Assembly (NCBI GenBank): GCA_938036545.1
Contig: CALHQJ010000088.1
Span: 1-14,651 of the forward strand
Length of the DNA stretch: 14,651 nucleotides
Direction of reading: 5' to 3'
Source of the DNA: an uncultured Clostridium sp.
GTDB taxonomy: Bacteria > Bacillota > Clostridia > Lachnospirales > Lachnospiraceae
The notes below the pieces were generated by a model that saw nothing but the letters and a program-made list of their open reading frames with translations, made no database searches and was not told where the DNA came from. Numbering within the stretch: position 1 is the first letter of the stretch; each line of letters starts with the position of its first letter. The translations under genes were made by a program, and so were the position numbers. Shown here piece after piece: positions 1 through 7,009 of the stretch.

Positions 1-2
1 CA

Positions 3-821
3 CTGAACAAGCTGTCTCCCGAAGAAGATTTCATACTCGGGGCAATGTTAGGTTACGCTTATGCAACTCTCATCGCCCAGGCGGTATCGGCGCTGCTTTG
101 CGTAAACCACATTGCGAAAAAATATGAGATTTTAAAGATTTCCAGAAAAGATGTGAGGGGAGACAGCCACAGCGTCAAAAAGCTTCTGGGAGTGGGAATT
201 CCCATGGGACTTCAGTTTTCCATTACGGCAATTGGTACCATGATCGTTCAGGCTGCTTTAAATGGACTGGGGCCTGTCTACATAGCAGGATTTTCAGCAG
301 CGGGAAAAATCGGAAATATTGCCACCCAGGCCTTTCCGTCTCTGGGAGTAGCTATGGCGACCTATACGGGGCAGAATATGGGTGCAGGAAGATTTGACCG
401 AGTAAAGAAAGGGGTATCTGCCGGATTTATTATCTGCCTGGTGTGCAGCGTGGTTACCGGAGCGGCAGTCTACCTGTTTGGACCTTATATGATGCGGATA
501 TTCGCTTCCGGAGAAAGCGGACAGATGATGGAATACGGCGTGGAGTATTTAAAAATCTCCGCATGGTTTTATCCGCCGTTAAGTCTAATTTTCTTGTACC
601 GGAACACTCTCCAGGGCCTGGGAGACGGCCTGGTTCCCATGCTGGGCGGCGTATTCGAACTGGCCGCCCGATTTGCAGCAATTTTAATCCTTGCTGAGCC
701 TTTTGGCTACAGGGGAATCTGTTTTTCTGATCCGGCGGCCTGGGTAATGGCCCTGGTTCCGTTGGTTCCGGTTTATTACTGGAGAATGAGTAAAGTAAAG
801 AAACGTGCGGAAGAAACGTAA
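3..821 (+). CDS. MATE-family multidrug/solute efflux transporter, 5'-truncated by the window edge
   Basis: The frame is open from the first bases of the window to the TAA at 819-821, so 272 residues are visible. A full MATE protein is about 450 residues, so roughly the N-terminal 180 are missing. The visible part is strongly hydrophobic, with repeated membrane-type segments. It has features typical of the second half of MATE proteins: the stretch GVGIPMGLQF, then a NIATQAFPSLGVAMATYTGQNMG-like region (the conserved A-x-Q-x-x-G type sequence), and a late LYRNTLQGLGD segment. It ends in a basic tail (KVKKRAEET). The family exports cationic compounds or metabolites across the inner membrane using Na+ or H+ gradients; the substrate here cannot be told. 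An in-frame ATG at 45 is internal and is not the start. The gene converges on coaX with only 8 bases between the two stop codons. Confidence 0.9.
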   Translation: MNKLSPEEDFILGAMLGYAYATLIAQAVSALLCVNHIAKKYEILKISRKDVRGDSHSVKKLLGVGIPMGLQFSITAIGTMIVQAALNGLGPVYIAGFSAAGKIGNIATQAFPSLGVAMATYTGQNMGAGRFDRVKKGVSAGFIICLVCSVVTGAAVYLFGPYMMRIFASGESGQMMEYGVEYLKISAWFYPPLSLIFLYRNTLQGLGDGLVPMLGGVFELAARFAAILILAEPFGYRGICFSDPAAWVMALVPLVPVYYWRMSKVKKRAEET

Positions 822-837
822 CGGTTCCGTTATTTTT
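819..837 (+). terminator. Short hairpin plus T-run after the MATE gene
   Basis: TAACGG and CCGTTA (819-824 and 827-832) are complementary around a very tight TT centre, more realistically a 5-bp stem with a GTTC loop. TTTTT follows at 833-837. The hairpin overlaps the stop codons of both convergent genes. It would work as an intrinsic terminator only for the rightward transcript. The stem is short, so confidence is moderate. Confidence 0.45.
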
Positions 838-1612
838 CCGTCCTGCCGGTCATATTTTTCCGGTACAGGGCCAGAAGCCCTTTTAAAAGAAGAGCCTGGT
901 CATAGTGGATTTTATGACGGCACAGAGGGGTAACAAAACGGGACAGGCCGCCGGTAGCAACTACAGAGGCAGTCTCTCCCAGCTCTTCTTCCATTCTATC
1001 GATAATGCCGTCCATCTGGGCGGCATTTCCATATAAAATACCGCTTCGCATACAGTCAATGGTGTTTTTGCCAATGACTTTTCCTGGAATTTCCAGACTG
1101 ATAAAAGGAAGCTGGGCGGCATTGCTGCTGAGAGAATCCAGGGAGACCTTCAGTCCGGGGAGAATGACGCCGCCGATATAATTTCCGTGTTTGTCGATGA
1201 CAGACATGGTAGTGGCAGTTCCCATATCAATGACAATAATGGGGCAGGGATATTCCTGTAAAGCGGCCACAGCGTCTACAATCTGATCGCTTCCCACGCT
1301 TTTTGGATTGTCCATTAGAATATTTAAGCCGGTTTTCATGCCGGAGCCAACCAGAAGAGGACGGCGGCCGAGAATTTTTTTAATAGCCGACTGGATTGGC
1401 GCATTTAAAGGAGGAACCACAGAGGATACAATGCTTCCTTCAATCTGGCTTTTGTCAATGGAATGCAGATCCAGAATATCTTTAATCAGAAGGGCGTACT
1501 CAGTACTGGTTCGGGAGTGGATTGTGGTAATCCGTTCTTCAAAGTATGTTTTTTCTTCATCAATACCGCCGATGACGATATTGGTATTTCCCATATCGAT
1601 TGTTAAAATCAT
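830..1612 (-). CDS. coaX: Type III pantothenate kinase
   Basis: CoaX phosphorylates pantothenate to 4'-phosphopantothenate, the first step of coenzyme A synthesis. Type III enzymes are not feedback-inhibited by CoA and need a monovalent cation. The 260-residue protein starts with the ATP-binding motif D6-MGNTN. It carries the G107-SD pantothenate/dimer-interface motif (D109 probably the catalytic base) and the second phosphate-binding motif D129-MGTATT, followed by GGVILPGL. Length and order match the family. I chose the ATG at 1612 because AAAGGAG lies about 8 bases upstream on the minus strand. A longer reading beginning at 1633 would place that ribosome binding site inside the gene. It is divergent from coaBC, with a 99-base gap, which links the first step to the later cysteine-addition and decarboxylation steps. 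Confidence 0.95.
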   Translation of the reverse strand: MILTIDMGNTNIVIGGIDEEKTYFEERITTIHSRTSTEYALLIKDILDLHSIDKSQIEGSIVSSVVPPLNAPIQSAIKKILGRRPLLVGSGMKTGLNILMDNPKSVGSDQIVDAVAALQEYPCPIIVIDMGTATTMSVIDKHGNYIGGVILPGLKVSLDSLSSNAAQLPFISLEIPGKVIGKNTIDCMRSGILYGNAAQMDGIIDRMEEELGETASVVATGGLSRFVTPLCRHKIHYDQALLLKGLLALYRKNMTGRTEK

Positions 1613-1623
1613 AAGGAAACTCC

Positions 1624-1652
1624 TTTCCATCATATTGGAATTATGTTATGAT
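1624..1652 (+). promoter_or_regulatory. Possible sigma-A promoter for coaBC
   Basis: TTTCCA (1624-1629, 4 of 6) and TATGAT (1647-1652, 5 of 6) are spaced by 17 bases, with the start expected near 1659. It interleaves with the opposite promoter for coaX. The -35 is weak, so this is the less certain member of the pair. Confidence 0.4.
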
Positions 1653-1659
1653 GGAAGCA

Positions 1660-1688
1660 ATTGTAGCATAGGAAAAGTCGGCTGTAAA
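1660..1688 (-). promoter_or_regulatory. Predicted sigma-A promoter for coaX
   Basis: Read on the minus strand, TTTACA (1688-1683) and TACAAT (1665-1660) are separated by 17 bases, each 5 of 6 to consensus. The expected start is near 1653, giving an approximately 40-base leader before the coaX ATG at 1612. Confidence 0.6.
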
Positions 1689-1711
1689 GCGGACTGAAGG
1701 AGGAATTTATT

Positions 1712-2908
1712 ATGAATTTACAGGGGAAAACCGTGCTTTTGGGCGTAACCGGAAGCATTGCCGCATATAAAATAGCCGGCCTGGCCAGCATGCTGGTAAA
1801 GGCAAAGGCAGACGTCCATGTGCTGATGACAAAAAATGCATGTAACTTTATCAATCCCATTACCTTTGAGACGCTGACGGGACACAAATGCCTGGTAGAT
1901 ACCTTTGACCGGAATTTTGAATTCAGCGTGGAGCATGTATCCCTTGCAAAAGCGGCAGACGTACTGATGGTAGCGCCGGCTTCTGCCAATGTCATTGCCA
2001 AGCTGGCACACGGTATAGCAGACGATATGCTGACTACCACGGCACTGGCCTGCAGGTGCCATAAAATCATTGCTCCGGCCATGAATACCAATATGTATGA
2101 AAATCCCATAACCCAGGATAATTTAAAGATTTGCGAAGGGTATGGCATGGAAGTGTTAAAACCCCAGACCGGCTATCTGGCCTGCGGAGATACGGGAGCA
2201 GGAAAGATGCCGGAGCCGGAGGAGTTGTTTGATTATATCAGAAAGGCAGTAGGCTATCCAAAAGACCTGCAGGGGAGAAAAATCCTGATTACGGCAGGTC
2301 CTACTCAGGAGCCTTTGGATCCGGTCCGTTATCTGACCAACCATTCTACCGGAAAAATGGGGTATGCCATTGCCAGGGTCGCAGCTTATCGGGGGGCAGA
2401 GGTGACCTTGGTAACAGGCCCTGCAACATTGCCAAGGCCCAGATTTGCAAACGTAATCGAAGTTACTACAGCCAGGGAAATGTTTGAAAGCGTTACGCTT
2501 TTAAGCAGAGAGCAGGACTGGATTATTAAAGCAGCGGCAGTGGCAGATTACCGTCCATCCTCGGTCAGTCCGGAAAAGGTAAAGAAAAAAGACGGCAATT
2601 TGTTCATTGATCTGGAACGGACAGACGATATTCTGGCATATCTGGGAGCACATAAGCGGGAAGGACAGTTCCTGTGCGGATTTTCTATGGAAACTGAGAA
2701 CATGATGGAAAATTCCAGAGAAAAGTTAAAGAAAAAAAATCTGGATATGATTGTGGCAAATAATTTAAAAGTAGACGGGGCCGGATTTGGAACGGATACC
2801 AATGTGGTAACCCTGATTACTTCTGAAAGTGAGTTAGAACTGGAAAAGATGACGAAAGAGGAGGTTGCGGACCGGCTTTTAACAGAGATCTACAGGAAAT
2901 CTTTATAG
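1712..2908 (+). CDS. coaBC: Bifunctional phosphopantothenoylcysteine decarboxylase / phosphopantothenate-cysteine ligase
   Basis: CoaBC joins cysteine to 4'-phosphopantothenate (CoaB, CTP-dependent) and decarboxylates the product to 4'-phosphopantetheine (CoaC, FMN-dependent). The 398-residue protein opens with the flavoprotein segment GVTGSIAAYK (residues 11-20). It then shows the CoaC catalytic His75, the PAMN motif with Asn125, and the active-site Cys158 in ACGDTGAGKM. The CoaB half begins near residue 188 with ILITAGPTQE-PLDPVR, Asn210 and the STGKMG loop, and has Lys289 in EKVKKK. These residue numbers coincide with those of the E. coli enzyme as I recall them. The ATG has AAGGAGG about 9 bases upstream. 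Divergence from coaX suggests coordinated expression of the pathway. Confidence 0.97.
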   Translation: MNLQGKTVLLGVTGSIAAYKIAGLASMLVKAKADVHVLMTKNACNFINPITFETLTGHKCLVDTFDRNFEFSVEHVSLAKAADVLMVAPASANVIAKLAHGIADDMLTTTALACRCHKIIAPAMNTNMYENPITQDNLKICEGYGMEVLKPQTGYLACGDTGAGKMPEPEELFDYIRKAVGYPKDLQGRKILITAGPTQEPLDPVRYLTNHSTGKMGYAIARVAAYRGAEVTLVTGPATLPRPRFANVIEVTTAREMFESVTLLSREQDWIIKAAAVADYRPSSVSPEKVKKKDGNLFIDLERTDDILAYLGAHKREGQFLCGFSMETENMMENSREKLKKKNLDMIVANNLKVDGAGFGTDTNVVTLITSESELELEKMTKEEVADRLLTEIYRKSL

Positions 2909-2912
2909 AGTA

Positions 2913-2941
2913 TTGACTTTATAAACCAACAATATTACAAT
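2913..2941 (+). promoter_or_regulatory. Strong predicted sigma-A promoter for prfC
   Basis: TTGACT (2913-2918) and TACAAT (2936-2941), each 5 of 6 to consensus, are spaced by exactly 17 bases and begin four bases after the coaBC stop codon. The start is expected near 2948, leaving an approximately 90-base 5' leader ahead of prfC. Confidence 0.7.
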
Positions 2942-2966
2942 AAAACAGTATTATGGAAATTTTGCG

Positions 2967-3002
2967 GGACGTCCGAGATTTTGCTCAGGACGTCCATATT
3001 TT
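2967..3002 (+). terminator. Hairpin with weak T-rich tail between coaBC and prfC
   Basis: GGACGTCC occurs twice (2967-2974 and 2988-2995). The flanking GAG (2975-2977) and CTC (2984-2986) extend the stem to 11 bp, with one bulged A (2987) and a 6-base loop. ATATTTT follows at 2996-3002. It can end coaBC transcription. It also lies inside the predicted prfC leader, roughly 20 bases from the expected start, so it may act as an attenuator or 5' stabilising hairpin for prfC. Confidence 0.5.
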
Positions 3003-3038
3003 AGATTACACAGATAAGAAATATTGGAGGAAAAACCC

Positions 3039-4631
3039 TTGGCGAATATTGCTGAAGAAATTAAAAAACGTAGAACCTTTGCGATTATCTCTCACCCTGA
3101 CGCCGGTAAGACCACTCTGACGGAGAAATTCCTGCTTTACGGCGGAGCCATTAACCTGGCGGGAACGGTTAAAGGAAGAAAAGCGGCAAAATATGCAGTT
3201 TCTGACTGGATGGAGATTGAAAAGGAGAGAGGTATTTCCGTTACTTCCTCAGTTATGCAGTTTAACTATGACGGATACTGCATTAATATCCTGGATACGC
3301 CTGGCCATCAGGACTTCTCAGAGGATACGTACCGTACCCTGATGGCGGCAGACTCAGCCGTCATGGTAATTGACGGCTCCAAAGGTGTAGAGGCCCAGAC
3401 TATTAAGCTGTTTAAGGTCTGCGTAATGCGCCACATTCCGATTTTTACATTTATTAATAAGATGGACCGAGAGGCCAGAGATCCGTTTGAACTGATGGAC
3501 GAGATTGAAGAGGTGCTGGGAATCCGTACCTGTCCCATTAACTGGCCTATTGGCTGCGGCAAAAATTTTAAAGGCGTATACGATCGAAACACCAAGAAAA
3601 TCACCACCTTTACAGCGGCCATGGGAGGTCAGAAGGAGGTGGCGTCCCAGGAGTTTGATGTAGAAGGAACCGACGTAGACGCATTAATCGGGCCGGATTA
3701 CCACCAGCAGCTTTTAGACGAGATTGAGCTGTTAGACGGCGCCAGCGACGAGTTTGACATGGAGCGGGTTCGGGCAGGAGAACTGTCTCCTGTATTTTTT
3801 GGTTCTGCCCTGACCAACTTTGGTGTGGAAACCTTTTTACAGCACTTTTTAACCATGACCACATCTCCATTGTCCAGAAAAGCCATTACCAAAGAGATTA
3901 ATCCGTTTGAGGAAGACTTTTCCGCATTTGTATTTAAGATTCAGGCCAATATGAATAAGGCTCACAGAGACAGAATTGCATTTATGAGAATTGTCTCTGG
4001 AAAGTTTGAAGCAGGCATGGAAGTAAACCATGTACAGGGCGGCAAAAAGATCCGCTTAAGCCAGCCTCAGCAGATGATGGCCCAGGACAGAAAAATTGTG
4101 GAAGAAGCCTATGCCGGAGATATTATCGGCGTATTTGACCCAGGCATTTTCTCTATTGGAGATACGCTGTGCCTGTCTAATGAAAAGTTTGAATTTGAAG
4201 GTATCCCTACTTTTGCGCCGGAACATTTTGCAAGGGTACGCCAGATCGACACCATGAAAAGAAAGCAGTTCTTAAAAGGTGTCAACCAGATTGCCCAGGA
4301 AGGCGCTATTCAGATTTTCCAGGAATTTAACACCGGCATGGAAGAGATTATCGTAGGCGTAGTAGGAGTCCTGCAGTTTGAGGTATTGACTTACCGTCTG
4401 CAGAATGAATACAATGTAGAAGTAAGGCTGGATCGCCTGCCTTACGAATATATCCGCTGGGTTGAAAATAAAGAAGAAGTGGATGTAGAGCGGATCCAGG
4501 GAACCTCAGATATGAAGAAGATCCGTGATTTAAAGGGCAGCCCACTGCTGTTATTTGTCAATAGCTGGAGCGTAGGCATGGTAGAGGAACGCAACCCAGG
4601 CCTGGTTCTCAGTGAATTTGGAAGGAATTAG
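3039..4631 (+). CDS. prfC: Peptide chain release factor 3 (RF3)
   Basis: RF3 is a ribosome-associated GTPase that removes RF1/RF2 from the ribosome after peptide release. The 530-residue product has the translational-GTPase motifs in order: G1 SHPDAGKT (18-25), a switch region with ERGISVTSSV (63-72) typical of RF3, G3 DTPGHQDF (86-93) and G4 NKMD (140-143). An EF-Tu-like domain 2 and the RF3 C-terminal domain follow. Length matches E. coli RF3 (529). I chose the TTG at 3039 because GGAGG (3026-3030) sits 8 bases upstream and the protein then begins at the usual place. An earlier in-frame TTG at 3024 would overlap that binding site. The yqeY gene follows 58 bases downstream and may share the transcript. 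Confidence 0.96.
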   Translation: MANIAEEIKKRRTFAIISHPDAGKTTLTEKFLLYGGAINLAGTVKGRKAAKYAVSDWMEIEKERGISVTSSVMQFNYDGYCINILDTPGHQDFSEDTYRTLMAADSAVMVIDGSKGVEAQTIKLFKVCVMRHIPIFTFINKMDREARDPFELMDEIEEVLGIRTCPINWPIGCGKNFKGVYDRNTKKITTFTAAMGGQKEVASQEFDVEGTDVDALIGPDYHQQLLDEIELLDGASDEFDMERVRAGELSPVFFGSALTNFGVETFLQHFLTMTTSPLSRKAITKEINPFEEDFSAFVFKIQANMNKAHRDRIAFMRIVSGKFEAGMEVNHVQGGKKIRLSQPQQMMAQDRKIVEEAYAGDIIGVFDPGIFSIGDTLCLSNEKFEFEGIPTFAPEHFARVRQIDTMKRKQFLKGVNQIAQEGAIQIFQEFNTGMEEIIVGVVGVLQFEVLTYRLQNEYNVEVRLDRLPYEYIRWVENKEEVDVERIQGTSDMKKIRDLKGSPLLLFVNSWSVGMVEERNPGLVLSEFGRN

Positions 4632-4667
4632 TAACAGTTCCGCCTTATGAAGATTCAGAATTGTTAC
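4631..4667 (+). repeat. Inverted repeat with GTAAC...GTTAC ends between prfC and yqeY
   Basis: GTAACAGTTC (4631-4640) can pair over 10 positions, one a G-T wobble, with GAATTGTTAC (4658-4667), enclosing a 17-base loop. There is no T-run after it, so it does not look like an intrinsic terminator. Its ends resemble those of the larger element at 8706-8789. Confidence 0.55.
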
Positions 4668-4689
4668 AAGCCAAGAAAGGGGAAAGACT

Positions 4690-5136
4690 ATGAGCAAGAT
4701 TGATGTTGTAAGAGCCGCCATGGTAGAAGCTATGAAAGCCAAAGACAAGGAGCGCAAAGATTCCCTGTCTATGCTGTTAAGCGCACTGAAAAATGCGGAG
4801 ATTGACAAGCGTGCTCCTTTGACAGAGGATGAGGAAAACGCTATTGTAAAAAAGGAAATCAAGCAGGTAAAAGAAACTATGGATACCGCTCCGGCAGACC
4901 GGGAGGATATTCGTTTAGAAGCGGCAAAGAGACTGGCTGTGTACCAGGATTTTGCGCCTGCAGATTTAACTCCGGAACAGATTAAAGAAGTCATTGCCGG
5001 AGTATTAAAGGAGCTGGCAATCGACACGCCTGCAGCAAAAGATAAAGGCAGAATTATGAAAGTGTTAATGCCCAAGGTAAAAGGCAAGGCAGACGGAAAA
5101 GTAGTAGGAGAGATTCTGGCCGATATGATGAAATAG
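4690..5136 (+). CDS. YqeY-family (GatB/YqeY domain) protein
   Basis: The 148-residue, highly charged, helical protein matches the YqeY family in length and in signature. It has KDKERKDSLSMLLSALKNAE (residues 18-37), then a KKEIKQVKE helix, and the C-terminal PKVKGKADGKVVGEIL motif, which resembles the tail domain of GatB. GatB belongs to the tRNA-dependent amidotransferase that makes Gln-tRNA and Asn-tRNA. The role of free-standing YqeY proteins is not settled, and a tRNA-related function is only an inference from that similarity. AAGGGG precedes the ATG. The gene sits between prfC and a dipeptidase gene, probably in one transcript, since I see no convincing promoter in the 58-base gap. Confidence 0.88.
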   Translation: MSKIDVVRAAMVEAMKAKDKERKDSLSMLLSALKNAEIDKRAPLTEDEENAIVKKEIKQVKETMDTAPADREDIRLEAAKRLAVYQDFAPADLTPEQIKEVIAGVLKELAIDTPAAKDKGRIMKVLMPKVKGKADGKVVGEILADMMK

Positions 5137-5175
5137 CCGAAAATAGCAAAGTGAATGGAAAGGACAGAAAGGCAT

Positions 5176-6600
5176 ATGTATAAAGAACAAATTAAAAAGT
5201 ATATAGAAGATCACAAACAGGAAATGCTGGAGGATATTTGTACGCTGTGCCGGATTAACAGTGAGAAGATGGCTTACAAAGTAGGAATGCCCTTTGGAAA
5301 CGGAACTTTCCGCGCATTGGGAGTTGCCCTTTCTATGGCTGAAAAGTATGGATTTATTACAACCAATTACGACAGCTATGTAGGAACCGTAGATTTTGGC
5401 GCAATGGAGAGACATCTGGATATTCTGGCCCATCTGGATATTGTTCCGGCAGGAGAAGGCTGGACAGAGACAGAAGCCTTTGAGCCGGTAGTAAAGGATG
5501 GAAAGCTTTACGGACGGGGAACTGCTGACAACAAAGGACCTGCAGTTGCCGCCCTGTATGCCATGCGCTGTGTAAAGGAACTGGGAATTCCGTTAAAGAA
5601 AAATGTGCGTTTGATTCTGGGAACAGATGAAGAATGTGGAAGTTCTGACATTGCTCATTATTATGACATTGAGCCGGAAGCGCCTATGACCTTTTCACCA
5701 GATGCTTCTTATCCGGTTGTAAATATCGAAAAAGGACGTCTGGCCGGACATTTTACAGCAGAGTGGGAGGAATCCGAAGCTCTTCCAAGACTGGTTTCCT
5801 TTGAAGCCGGAATTAAAGAAAATGTAGTTCCAGGCAAGGCGTTTGCTACGATTGAACTTGGAAACCTGACCCTGGATGATATCCGTCCGATTATTGATAA
5901 AGCGGAAACCGAGCTGGATATGGAATTTCAGGTAACAGCCCAGGATTCTCTGGAAGACGATCCGATTTATACCATTACGGCAATTGGAGCAGGCGCTCAT
6001 GCATCCAGTCCGGAAGCAGGAAAGAATGCGCTGACTGCCCTGCTAGATTTAGTCAGCCGTCTTCCATTGGCAGAATGTGCTCAGGTTGAGTATGTAAAGA
6101 AATTGGTAAAACTGTTCCCTCATGGCGACGTACACGGCGCTGCCTTAGGCATTGACATGCAGGATGAGTTATCTGGCCGCATGACTGTGGCATTTTCCAT
6201 GTTAAAGATAGAGGAAGGCAGCTTGGACGGTACTTTTGACAGCCGCTGCCCAATCTGCTCCAATGAGGAAAATACCCTGGAAGCAGTACGCAGCCGGATG
6301 GCAGAGGACGGCATTACCCTGTTAAACAAGTCTATGACTCCGCCTCACCACGTTGACGGCAATTCCGATTTTGTAAAGACCTTATTAAAGGTATATGAGG
6401 ATTATACTGGAAGAAAGGGAGAATGCCTGGCAATCGGCGGCGGCACATACGTTCACAACTTAAAGAATGGTGTTGCATTTGGAGCTGCTATGCCGGAGAC
6501 TGATAACCGGATGCATGGAGCAGACGAGTTTGCTGTTGTAGATGAACTGGTAGTCAGCGCTGAAATTTTCGCTCAGGTAATCATCGATCTGTGCTCATAA
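5176..6600 (+). CDS. PepV/Sapep-type M20 metallodipeptidase
   Basis: This M20 family (PepV, Sapep) hydrolyses dipeptides with a two-metal centre in the cytoplasm. The 474-residue product shows the metal-binding pattern in order: AHLDIVPAGEGW (H86, with D88), GRGTADNKGP (bridging D118), the TDEECGSSD segment (general base and ligand glutamates at 152-153), D177 in SPDASYP, and a late histidine in RMHGADE. Length fits PepV-like enzymes. I chose the ATG at 5176 because the alternative at 5155 has no ribosome binding site. The bases between the two ATGs contain AAAGGA and AAAGG, although the spacing is not ideal (about 12 or 3 bases). The gene lies 39 bases after yqeY. Dipeptide recycling fits an amino-acid-fermenting anaerobe. 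Confidence 0.9.
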   Translation: MYKEQIKKYIEDHKQEMLEDICTLCRINSEKMAYKVGMPFGNGTFRALGVALSMAEKYGFITTNYDSYVGTVDFGAMERHLDILAHLDIVPAGEGWTETEAFEPVVKDGKLYGRGTADNKGPAVAALYAMRCVKELGIPLKKNVRLILGTDEECGSSDIAHYYDIEPEAPMTFSPDASYPVVNIEKGRLAGHFTAEWEESEALPRLVSFEAGIKENVVPGKAFATIELGNLTLDDIRPIIDKAETELDMEFQVTAQDSLEDDPIYTITAIGAGAHASSPEAGKNALTALLDLVSRLPLAECAQVEYVKKLVKLFPHGDVHGAALGIDMQDELSGRMTVAFSMLKIEEGSLDGTFDSRCPICSNEENTLEAVRSRMAEDGITLLNKSMTPPHHVDGNSDFVKTLLKVYEDYTGRKGECLAIGGGTYVHNLKNGVAFGAAMPETDNRMHGADEFAVVDELVVSAEIFAQVIIDLCS

Positions 6601-6625
6601 TTGAAGAAAGTAAAAGATAAAGTAC

Positions 6626-6654
6626 TTGACAAACTGAATTGTCTGTACTAAAAT
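6626..6654 (+). promoter_or_regulatory. Near-consensus sigma-A promoter for the met leader and metNIQ
   Basis: TTGACA (6626-6631, perfect) and TAAAAT (6649-6654, 5 of 6) are spaced by 17 bases, so transcription should start near 6661. It is the best promoter in the window and lies 278 bases before the leader terminator, so the whole leader described below would be transcribed. Confidence 0.8.
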
Positions 6655-6663
6655 CGTTACAAC

Positions 6664-6717
6664 TTGGTCAGGCAAACTGGACCAGACAACAAGATTCTGA
6701 TTTTGGCAAAATCAGAA
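6664..6717 (+). promoter_or_regulatory. Two consecutive leader hairpins ahead of the Met-rich ORF
   Basis: The first hairpin pairs TGGTCAG (6665-6671) with CTGGACCA (6677-6684), with one bulged G and a GCAAA loop. The second is a perfect 10-bp stem, TTCTGATTTT (6695-6704) with AAAATCAGAA (6708-6717), around a GGC loop. It ends three bases before the AGGAGG ribosome binding site of the leader ORF. They could stabilise the 5' end or affect ribosome access. Folding is judged by eye only. Confidence 0.6.
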
Positions 6718-6731
6718 AGCAGGAGGATTTT

Positions 6732-6824
6732 ATGCGTCAGTTTTTATCCATGGAGATGAATATGGACATGATGAACGGCATGTGGGACATGTGCCGAATG
6801 TTCGTATGGGATAAAAACCGATAG
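6732..6824 (+). CDS. 30-residue methionine-rich leader peptide upstream of metNIQ
   Basis: The ATG at 6732 is preceded by a strong AGGAGG (6721-6726, spacing 5) and the frame ends at TAG (6822-6824). Nine of the 30 residues are Met (positions 1, 7, 9, 11, 13, 14, 17, 20, 23), including a Met-Met pair at 13-14, plus two Trp and one Cys. The peptide is not hydrophobic enough for a clear membrane segment and matches no family I know. Its position fits a classic amino-acid leader peptide: after a strong promoter, before an intrinsic terminator, and in front of a methionine importer. Ribosomes would slow at Met codons when Met-tRNA is scarce. The alternative, a small Met/Cys metal-binding peptide, cannot be excluded. 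A 61-codon reading beginning at 6639 is rejected because it would start upstream of the predicted transcription start. Confidence 0.75.
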   Translation: MRQFLSMEMNMDMMNGMWDMCRMFVWDKNR

Positions 6825-6850
6825 AGAGTCTGAATGTATAGATGTTGTGA

Positions 6851-6939
6851 TGAGCCCTGAAGTCTTTGATATGGAAAAGATATTCAGAAATCAATAGATA
6901 GAATGATGATAAAGGGGTCGCAGGTCTGTGCAGGGCTTG
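6851..6939 (+). promoter_or_regulatory. Candidate antiterminator (and competing hairpin) of the met leader
   Basis: AGCCCTG (6853-6859) is exactly complementary to CAGGGCT (6931-6937), and two wobble pairs extend it to 6851-6859 with 6931-6939. This helix would take the loop and the upper 3' arm of the terminator at 6911-6951, so in a simple nested fold the two cannot coexist. A third option is a local hairpin, CTGAA (6857-6861) with TTCAG (6883-6887) and TCTTT (6863-6867) with AAAGA (6876-6880), which would occupy part of the antiterminator strand. I found no strong pairing between the leader codons and this strand, so how a stalled ribosome would switch the structure is not visible. Confidence 0.5.
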
Positions 6940-6951
6940 CGGCTCCTTTTT
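6911..6951 (+). terminator. Strong intrinsic terminator between the leader ORF and metN
   Basis: Positions 6911-6925 (AAAGGGGTCGCAGGT) pair over all 15 positions, including three G-T wobbles, with 6935-6949 (GCTTGCGGCTCCTTT) around a 9-base loop. A five-base T-run covers 6947-6951, the first three of which also pair. It lies between the promoter and metN with no further promoter visible before metN, so it must be bypassed for the transporter to be expressed. That is the arrangement of an attenuator. Confidence 0.8.
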
Positions 6952-7009
6952 GAATGTTTTGAGGATGAATCCGACGGCATATGAATCGAAAAGAGAAAGG
7001 AAGAGTGAG

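Noticed and set aside
818..827. Third copy of the GTAAC-type repeat end at the MATE stop codon
   Set aside because: GTAACGGTTC matches the left end, but no matching right end (GAA-N2-GTTAC) follows within 150 bases. It is better explained by the short terminator hairpin.
1630..2148. 172-codon open frame on the minus strand opposite coaBC
   Set aside because: It lies wholly within the well-supported coaBC and its promoter region, has no good ribosome binding site and no recognisable family.
6639..6731. N-terminal extension of the met leader ORF starting at TTG 6639
   Set aside because: It would start within the promoter spacer, upstream of the expected transcription start near 6661. The ATG at 6732 has its own strong AGGAGG.
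6661..6960. S-box (SAM-I) or T-box riboswitch upstream of metN
   Set aside because: I looked for the conserved GATGAAACC/GGCAACC-type S-box segments and the T-box AGGGTGGNACCGCG sequence and found neither. A covariance search would be needed to exclude diverged or other SAM classes.
6950..7009. Longer metN start (from TTG 6950 or ATG 6965)
   Set aside because: The extra residues are not family-like, the upstream start overlaps the terminator T-run, and no ribosome binding site supports them.
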